Below are positions 58,747 to 64,000 of a DNA stretch of 64,000 nt, one piece after another; position 1 is the first letter of the stretch; every line of letters begins with the position of its first letter. Below the pieces are notes generated by a model, which saw only the letters and a program-made list of their open reading frames with translations, made no database searches and was not told the DNA's origin. The stretch is from Caballeronia terrestris (GTDB taxonomy: Bacteria > Pseudomonadota > Gammaproteobacteria > Burkholderiales > Burkholderiaceae), in NCBI RefSeq assembly GCF_001544515.1, contig NZ_FCOL02000008.1, positions 1-64,000 on the forward strand, read 5' to 3'. The translations under genes were made by a program, and so were the position numbers.

Positions 58747-59925
58747 TTATGACGCCGGCGGCAAGTCCGTCACCGGCTGGATCAGATGCACGCGTCGGCC
58801 GTCGAAGCCATGCGTGGTCGCATCGCGCTCCGGCGCCCCGCGTTCCGTCAAAAGCGCGCGCAATTCGTTGATGACCGGAAACACCTCGTGATTGTGATCG
58901 GCGCCCTGGCGATCGTGCGCTTCCTGCTCGCGCTCGACGATCCACCGATCCTCCTTGAAGATGCGCTCGGTGAACCACACGAGCAACGGCCACGCGGCAT
59001 CGAGCACGAGCGGTACTTTCGGGCGGCGGATCGACAACAGGCCGAACGTGCGATTGGTGCGCTGCTCGCGATCGAGCGGCACGTAGGCGATCCACAGATC
59101 CATCACCATCGTGTCGTCCTTGGTGTGGATCTTGAGCGTCTGGTACGGATAGGCGGTGCGGATCGTCATGACGTCCTTGTGGGCGTCGTCCGGACGGGTG
59201 CTGTTGTTGCCCCGCTTCTGCCCGAACACGAGCGCCTCGCCGATCGGCTGCTTGCCTTCCTCGCGCGCGAACGTGTAATCGACTTCGACCCAGTCCTCGC
59301 CGCGCCGGCGCCCGAGCGAGCGCGCCTTCATCTGCCCCATCTGCTTGCGGTGCAGAAACTGATGGTTCATGTCCATCAGGTTTTCATGCATGAACGAGTA
59401 GTGGCACTTGACCGCGCGGCCGAAGCGGCGCGTCTTGTAGGCCTTGTCGCTCGCGGAGGCAAGTTCGGGGAATTTGGCTTGATCGGCGAGCAGCGGATCG
59501 CCGGTGAACACGAAGACGAGTCCCGCTTCCTCGCGGCACGGATACGAGCGCACGCCGTTCGGCAGCCGCTCGCGGCCGAGATAAGGGACGTCGATGCAGC
59601 GACCGGTGCAGTCGTAGGTCCAGCCGTGATAACAGCAGCGGATCGATTCGCCATCGACGACGCCAGCGTGCAGCGGCACCTGCCGGTGCACGCAGCGGTC
59701 TTCGAGCGCGAAGACGCGGCCCGAGTCCGTGCGCACGAGGACGATCGGGTCGCCGGCGAAAAAGACGCCGTGCGTCTTGCCGCGCTTCACCTCGCGCGAC
59801 CACGCGAGCGGATACCAATGATCGGGATGGATGTCGACGCGGCGCAGGTCGCGCGGCGTCTGCGACGCGCCTGCGTCGCTGGAACCGGCGCTCTGCTCCG
59901 TTTGCTGCGGCAACGCTGCATGCAT
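58747..59925 (-). CDS. Rieske non-heme iron oxygenase (aromatic ring-hydroxylating type, alpha subunit)
   Basis: This 392-residue oxygenase has a Rieske [2Fe-2S] domain with CVHRQVPLH and CCYHGWTYD (C-x-H and C-x2-H ligands), about residues 78-100. The catalytic domain carries the 2-His-1-Asp site in NLMDMNHQFLHRK, with N/D bridging to the Rieske centre of a neighbouring subunit. It resembles phenylpropionate/vanillate-O-demethylase-like single-component oxygenases that need a separate reductase, not found here. The substrate is unknown. ATG 59925 is used; GAGGCATCG lies upstream. The LysR gene 224 bp upstream is on the same strand. Confidence 0.9.
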   Translation of the reverse strand: MHAALPQQTEQSAGSSDAGASQTPRDLRRVDIHPDHWYPLAWSREVKRGKTHGVFFAGDPIVLVRTDSGRVFALEDRCVHRQVPLHAGVVDGESIRCCYHGWTYDCTGRCIDVPYLGRERLPNGVRSYPCREEAGLVFVFTGDPLLADQAKFPELASASDKAYKTRRFGRAVKCHYSFMHENLMDMNHQFLHRKQMGQMKARSLGRRRGEDWVEVDYTFAREEGKQPIGEALVFGQKRGNNSTRPDDAHKDVMTIRTAYPYQTLKIHTKDDTMVMDLWIAYVPLDREQRTNRTFGLLSIRRPKVPLVLDAAWPLLVWFTERIFKEDRWIVEREQEAHDRQGADHNHEVFPVINELRALLTERGAPERDATTHGFDGRRVHLIQPVTDLPPAS

Positions 59926-60149
59926 GAACGATGCCTCCGTATGAGGAAATCTGTTGGGCCGCGGCCTTCGGGCGCGGCGTGTCGAACGAGCATTCGCAGT
60001 CTACACGGCGACGCTGTTTTCGGCTCGAAGTCGATGATCATTGCGTGAACGACGGCCTCCCCGGCCTTCTGCTTCGGCGCGTTACTGTCCGTTCGTTTCT
60101 GTCGAGGCGATGTAATCGACCGCGCCGCTCGTGCCGACGGCCGGTGCGC

Positions 60150-61061
60150 TCAAGCCAGCCGCTCCGCCAAAAAATCGATCAGCGCGCGCACCTTCGGCGG
60201 CAAGAAGCGGTTCGGCGGATAGAGCAGCCAGACCGGTCCCTGATACGCGCGCGCTTCGAGGCTCCAGTCGTCGAGCACGCGCGTGACGGCGCCGGCCGCG
60301 AGCGCGTCGAGCGCGGCGAATTCCGGCAAGCTCGCGATGCCGAGGCCCGCCTGCGCCGCCTCCAGCCGCGCGCCCGCGTGATTCGCGACATAGCGGCCGC
60401 GCACCGCCACGCTCGCCGTCTCGCTGCCGCGGCGGAACTGCCAGCGGTTGTCGTCGGCGGTTTCGCCGAGCCAGATGCAGTCGTGCGCCGTGAGTTCGCG
60501 CGGATGCGTGGGCGTGCCGCGCTCGTGCAGATACGCGCCCGATGCGCACAGCGCCCAGCGCACGCGTCCGAGCGGCCGCGCGGCGAGCCCCTGCGGAGGA
60601 CGCTCCGTCACGCGGATCACGAGATCGAGATCGGTATCCAGCGGATCGATGTCGTGGTCGTCGAAGCGCAACTGGATGTCGACTTCGGGATAGGCCGCGA
60701 GAAACGCCGGCACGAGGGGATGAATCACCGATTTCGCATACGCCGACGGCGCGCTCACCGCGACCCGCCCCTGTGGTCTCCCGACGACGCGCCCCGCCGC
60801 GTCGACCGCTCCCGACGCGGCCGCCGCCATGTCGCGGCAATAGCGGTAGACCTGCTGGCCCGACTCCGTCACGCGGACCTTGCGCGTCGAGCGTTCGAGG
60901 AGGCGCGTGGCGAGCGCGTCCTCGAGACGCTTGATCTGGCGGCTGACCGTCGATGGCGTGCTGCCAAGCTGGCGCGCGGCGACGGAGAAGTTGCCGGCAT
61001 CGACGACGCGCGCGAACACCGCCATATCGGGCAGCAACGCGAAAAGTTCAGATGGATTCAT
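60150..61061 (-). CDS. LysR family transcriptional regulator
   Basis: A 303-residue regulator: winged HTH at about residues 10-70 (VVDAGNFSVAARQLGSTPST, VSRQIKRLEDALATRLLER) and an effector domain from RPQGRVAVSAPSAYAKSV. It resembles the CrgA/DmlR-like subgroup. It is divergent from a DMT permease with a 97-bp shared region, the usual arrangement for control of an exporter. Control of the Rieske gene is less likely. ATG 61061 is at the family start (NPSELFALLPDMAVF). Confidence 0.95.
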   Translation of the reverse strand: MNPSELFALLPDMAVFARVVDAGNFSVAARQLGSTPSTVSRQIKRLEDALATRLLERSTRKVRVTESGQQVYRYCRDMAAAASGAVDAAGRVVGRPQGRVAVSAPSAYAKSVIHPLVPAFLAAYPEVDIQLRFDDHDIDPLDTDLDLVIRVTERPPQGLAARPLGRVRWALCASGAYLHERGTPTHPRELTAHDCIWLGETADDNRWQFRRGSETASVAVRGRYVANHAGARLEAAQAGLGIASLPEFAALDALAAGAVTRVLDDWSLEARAYQGPVWLLYPPNRFLPPKVRALIDFLAERLA

Positions 61062-61158
61062 TTGTGCGCGTGACGCAAAAAGGTTGTGCACGCGTTCCCG
61101 ATTATCGCGGCCGATACATCATTCGACAATGGCGGCTCGACTCCCTACCGGCTGCGCC

Positions 61159-62091
61159 ATGACAACCGACACCAAGCGTCTGCAATTTCTCTCGGACCTG
61201 ATGTTGCTCGGGGTCGCCATCGTGTGGGGCAGCAGCTACGGCGTCGTGAAGGAGGCGCTGGCGGTCTATCCCGTGCTCGCCCTCCTTGCGCTGCGCTTCG
61301 GCATCACGTTTTGTTTACTGTCGCCGAGTCTGCGACACTTTCGCCACGCCGATGCCGCCACCGTTCGCGGCGTGCTGACCGTCGGCGTGCTGCTTTTTGC
61401 GATCTTTCTCGCGGAAACCTTCGGCGTGATGCAGACGCGTGCGTCGAACGCGGCGTTCCTGATCAGCCTGTGCGTCGTGCTGACGCCGATCGTCGAATGG
61501 GCGTTGTTGCGGCGGCCGCCGAGCCGTATCGAATGGCTGGCGGTCGCGGTGTCGCTCGCGGGCGCATGGCTTCTCGCCGGCGACGGCGCGTTCGCCTTCA
61601 ACCCCGGCGACGTGCTGATCCTCGTGGCGGCCCTGCTGCGCGCGCTGAACGTCTGTGTGACCAAGCGCGTCATGCGCGGCGCGGCGGGCCTGCCCGCGCT
61701 GTCGATCACGGCGGTACAGGCGGGTGTCGTCGCGATCGGGAGCGTGGTCGTCGCGCTGGTTTTCGCGCCGGGGCAGTTGCGCCACGCGCCCGCGTTCGCC
61801 GGACATGGGCTCTTCTGGGGATCGGTGATCTATCTCGTCTGCGCGTGCACGCTGTTCGCGTTCTTTGCGCAGAACTTCGCGATCGGCCGCAGCAGCCCGA
61901 CGCGCGTTTCCCTGCTGATGGGCAGCGAACCCGCGTTCGGCGCGCTCTTCGCGAGCGTGTGGCTGGGGGAAACGGTGTCGGCCGGCGGGTGGATCGGCGG
62001 CGGGATGATCGTCGCGGCATCGGTGATGGCGACAGTGCGGTGGGAAAAGCCGGTTGCGGTGGCGGAACGTGGCGTCGGCGTGAGGACTTGA
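61159..62091 (+). CDS. EamA/DMT family transporter (LysR-associated)
   Basis: A 310-residue ten-helix permease. AIVWGSSYGVVKEALAVYP opens the first EamA repeat, GVMQTRASNAAFLISLCVVL lies at the end of it, and RVSLLMGSEPAFGALFASVW ends the second. Probably an exporter induced through the divergent LysR protein; substrate unknown. Its stop is 13 bases before the 125-bp tandem repeat array. Confidence 0.92.
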   Translation: MTTDTKRLQFLSDLMLLGVAIVWGSSYGVVKEALAVYPVLALLALRFGITFCLLSPSLRHFRHADAATVRGVLTVGVLLFAIFLAETFGVMQTRASNAAFLISLCVVLTPIVEWALLRRPPSRIEWLAVAVSLAGAWLLAGDGAFAFNPGDVLILVAALLRALNVCVTKRVMRGAAGLPALSITAVQAGVVAIGSVVVALVFAPGQLRHAPAFAGHGLFWGSVIYLVCACTLFAFFAQNFAIGRSSPTRVSLLMGSEPAFGALFASVWLGETVSAGGWIGGGMIVAASVMATVRWEKPVAVAERGVGVRT

Positions 62092-62104
62092 GGCTTCTTG
62101 GAAG

Positions 62105-62543
62105 GCTTGCCGCCCGTGAAGAAGCGCGGTGCGTGCGGCGCAATTCTGAATGCTTTCTGACCATCGAGCGCGATAAGTACCGCCGCGCCGAAACGCGTGA
62201 AGCCACGAAACGCTCGATTTGATCAAACAGCTTGCCGCCCGCGACTTGGCGCGGTGCGCGCGGCGCAATTCCGAACGCTTCCTGACCATCGAGCGCCATA
62301 AGTACCGCCGCGCCGAAGCGCGTGAAGCGACGAAACGCTCGATTTGATCAAACAGCTTGCCGCCCGCGACTTGGCGCGGTGCGTGCGGCGCAATTCTGAA
62401 CGCTTCCTGACCATCGAGCGCGATAAGTACCGCCGCGCCGAAGCGCGTGAAGCGACAAGTGTCCGATTTCATCAACAGTTTGCCGCTCATGACCTAACTC
62501 GTTGCACGCGGCGCAATATCGGACGCTGTCAGACCGTCGAACC
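62105..62543. repeat. 125-bp tandem repeat array, three copies plus a decayed fourth
   Basis: Copies start at 62105, 62230, 62355 and 62478 with periods of 125, 125 and 123. Each begins G(C/T)TTGCCGC and contains GACCATCGAGCGC(G/C)ATAAGT and CCGCCGCGCCGAA; copies 2 and 3 are nearly identical. The fourth is divergent and runs into the 3' end of the convergent methyltransferase gene. The period is not a multiple of three, so the array is not a repeated protein domain. Confidence 0.9.
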
Positions 62544-63152
62544 CTTCCGAAACACCAGACTGAAGTTGTTCGCCGGCATCGGCACGACTTCCTCCAGCAC
62601 GAAACCAGCGCCGTGTCCCAGCGCTTCCGCCGCTTCCATGTCACGCACGCCCCAGCGCGGGTCGGTTGCGCGCAGTTGCGCATCGAATGCTTCGTTGCTC
62701 GGCGCCGTGTGCGCGCCGTCGCGCTTGTACGGGCCATACAGATAGAGCACACCACCCGCTCCAATCAACCGCCTGGCGCCGTCGAAAAGCGCCTCGGCCG
62801 CTTCCCACGGCGCGATGTGGATCATGTTCACGCAGACGATCGCCGCTGCCGATTTCACGTCCCAGTCCGCCGCGCGCACATCGATTGCGAGCGGCGTCTT
62901 CAGGTTCGCAAGCCCTTCGTGAACGCGCCACGCCTCGATCGACGCACGCGACGCAGCATCCGGATCGCTCGGCTGCCAGTCGATACCCGGCAGCGCCCGC
63001 GCGCAATGCACGGCGTGCTGGCCGGTGCCGCTCGCGATCTCCAGCACGACGCCGCTCTTCGGCAACACGCGCGCGAGCACGGAGAGGATGGCGTCGCGAT
63101 TGCGCTCGGCGGCGGGCGCCTTGCGGCGTACGGCGATGTCGGAATCGGTCAT
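62529..63152 (-). CDS. DUF938 family class I SAM-dependent methyltransferase
   Basis: A 207-residue protein of the DUF938/UPF0585 family (METTL26-like). The SAM motif I is EIASGTGQHAVHCARAL near residue 38; VKSAAAIVCVNMIHIAPWEA is the post-II segment; LYLYGPYKRDGAHTAPSN and VLEEVVPMPANNFSLVFRKG close the domain. Substrate unknown. The start at 63152 is chosen for GGGAG upstream and the family N-terminus. Its last codons (GSTV) fall inside the fourth copy of the tandem repeat. Confidence 0.9.
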   Translation of the reverse strand: MTDSDIAVRRKAPAAERNRDAILSVLARVLPKSGVVLEIASGTGQHAVHCARALPGIDWQPSDPDAASRASIEAWRVHEGLANLKTPLAIDVRAADWDVKSAAAIVCVNMIHIAPWEAAEALFDGARRLIGAGGVLYLYGPYKRDGAHTAPSNEAFDAQLRATDPRWGVRDMEAAEALGHGAGFVLEEVVPMPANNFSLVFRKGSTV

Positions 63153-63376
63153 GTGAGCGGCTCCCTTCAATCGATGGATTGCGCCGAGCGTAAGTGCGCG
63201 CGACATCGCGAGTCAAGCACGCAAGCACCCACATGGCGCGAATCGTGCTGACGTGCAGCCCGCGCGAGCAAACCTGTATCCTTCAACCTGCGCTTTCGAC
63301 CTGCACGCAGTTCGACGCTTGAGGGAGCAACCCGCCCGCCGCGCATTTCACCCGGCAGCCGAGACGGAGCAAGACC

Positions 63377-63928
63377 ATGCAAGAACCCGACAACGAAAAA
63401 CCCCAAGGCCCCGACGAAGACATGATCGCGTTCGCGAGCGAAGTCTTCGACGTCGCCCGGCGCGGCGATGCGGCGATGCTCGACGCCCTGCTGTCGAAGG
63501 GCCTCCCGCCGAACCTGCGCAACGACCATGGCGACACGCTCGTAATGCTCGCGAGCTACCACGGCCACGCCGACGCGGTGCGCGTGCTCCTCGAACACAA
63601 GGCCGATCCCGATCTGCGCAACGATCGCGGCCAGACGCCGATCGCGGGCGCCGCGTTCAAGGGCTACATGCCGGTGATCGAAGTGCTGCTCGCGCACGGC
63701 GCGGATGTCGAGGGCGCGTCGCCGGATGGCCGCACGGCGCTGATGATCGCGGCGATGTTCAATCGCGTCGAACTGGTGGAGTATCTGATCGCGCACGGCG
63801 CGAACCCCGGGGCGCGCGACGCGAACGGCTTCTCTGCGCGCGATGCCGCTGAAAAGATGGGAGCGCCCGATTCCGTCGCGCGGCTCGCCGCGGCAACTGA
63901 AGCGCGTTTAAACCCTTCGGGCGACTGA
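63377..63928 (+). CDS. Ankyrin repeat protein
   Basis: A 183-residue protein made of about four ankyrin repeats (VARRGDAAMLDALLSKG, LASYHGHADAVRVLLEHKAD, AAFKGYMPVIEVLLAHGAD, AAMFNRVELVEYLIAHGAN) with capping helices. It is cytosolic, without a signal peptide. Bacterial ankyrin proteins of this size mediate protein-protein binding; some pair with catalase (AnkB), but no catalase gene is in the window. Ribosome site GGAGCAAGACC precedes the ATG. Confidence 0.92.
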   Translation: MQEPDNEKPQGPDEDMIAFASEVFDVARRGDAAMLDALLSKGLPPNLRNDHGDTLVMLASYHGHADAVRVLLEHKADPDLRNDRGQTPIAGAAFKGYMPVIEVLLAHGADVEGASPDGRTALMIAAMFNRVELVEYLIAHGANPGARDANGFSARDAAEKMGAPDSVARLAAATEARLNPSGD

Positions 63929-64000
63929 AGCCCCGCAGCGCGCGTTCACTTCTCAATCCGCCCCGGCCACGCAGGCTCAGTCCGGGGCGATCTGACCCAA

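Noticed and set aside
61315..62490. Minus-strand open frame of about 390 codons through the 125-bp repeats and the DMT permease
   Set aside because: Runs antisense to a clear ten-helix transporter. The repeat part changes frame with each copy and gives Arg-rich nonsense.
62105..62543. CRISPR array
   Set aside because: Units are 125 bp and contiguous with no variable spacers between short repeats, and no cas genes are present.

Overview
The window is one contiguous piece of a high-GC betaproteobacterial chromosome. It most resembles Burkholderia sensu lato (Caballeronia/Paraburkholderia type). This rests on a Burkholderia-style general porin, a PenA-type class A beta-lactamase, a NodT-type RND efflux operon, RdgC, a DUF2917 protein and the prkA-yeaH-spoVR cluster. 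Species assignment is inference. I see no rRNA, tRNA, CRISPR array, prophage or intact insertion sequence. Most of it is ordinary accessory chromosome: transporters, regulators, redox enzymes and small envelope proteins. Composition is fairly even, with short AT-rich islands near 20140-20300, 22510-22600 and 39200-39230.

Layout. 1-6.9 kb: the end of a chemoreceptor carrying a CheR-type docking pentapeptide, a 2-keto-4-pentenoate hydratase-like gene, then the stress cluster prkA, yeaH, spoVR. 6.9-17.3 kb: AI-2E-family transporter, RarD-like permease coupled to a nucleotide-binding reductase, aldo/keto reductase, MdtD-like MFS pump divergent from a LysR gene, a DszC/SfnB-like flavoenzyme, a tannase/feruloyl-esterase-family protein and a DUF2917 protein. 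17.6-24.6 kb: a PhnA C-terminal-domain protein, a secreted glycosidase-like lipoprotein, a YCII(DGPF)-VOC-ECF sigma operon of the ECF42 type, DUF488, a superinfection-immunity-like membrane protein and an AraC regulator. 24.7-34.9 kb: small secreted proteins and lipoproteins, an alpha/beta hydrolase, YihY, several DMT permeases, a membrane protein translationally coupled to a diguanylate cyclase, RdgC, and an Lrp regulator divergent from a permease. 35-41.4 kb: a methanethiol oxidase (SBP56) operon, the beta-lactamase, and an amino-acid locus (ornithine cyclodeaminase-like, binding protein, FAD dehydrogenase). 41.4-48.5 kb: an RND tripartite pump and an unknown lipoprotein. 48.8-54 kb: a DUF2235 hydrolase, a multi-pass membrane protein with a duplicated N-terminal domain, and several uncharacterised genes. 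54-64 kb: a frameshifted TonB-dependent siderophore receptor behind a Fur-like site, a porin, a 36-residue Lys-rich protein, a Rieske oxygenase, a LysR/DMT pair, a 125-bp tandem repeat array, a DUF938 methyltransferase and an ankyrin protein.

Points most worth a second look: (1) the DUF2235 hydrolase followed by the duplicated-domain membrane protein, with a LacI/PurR-like palindrome between them; (2) a perfect hairpin that buries the Shine-Dalgarno sequence of the beta-lactamase; (3) a one-base frameshift in an A run in the siderophore receptor; (4) two tandem repeat arrays of about 125 bp in convergent intergenic regions; (5) an array of 10-bp-spaced hexamers plus a 12-bp palindrome between the secreted glycosidase and the ECF42 operon; (6) a 19-bp tandem repeat directly ahead of the methanethiol oxidase gene. 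Protein functions are homology recognition from memory. Operators and promoters are inspection-based candidates.
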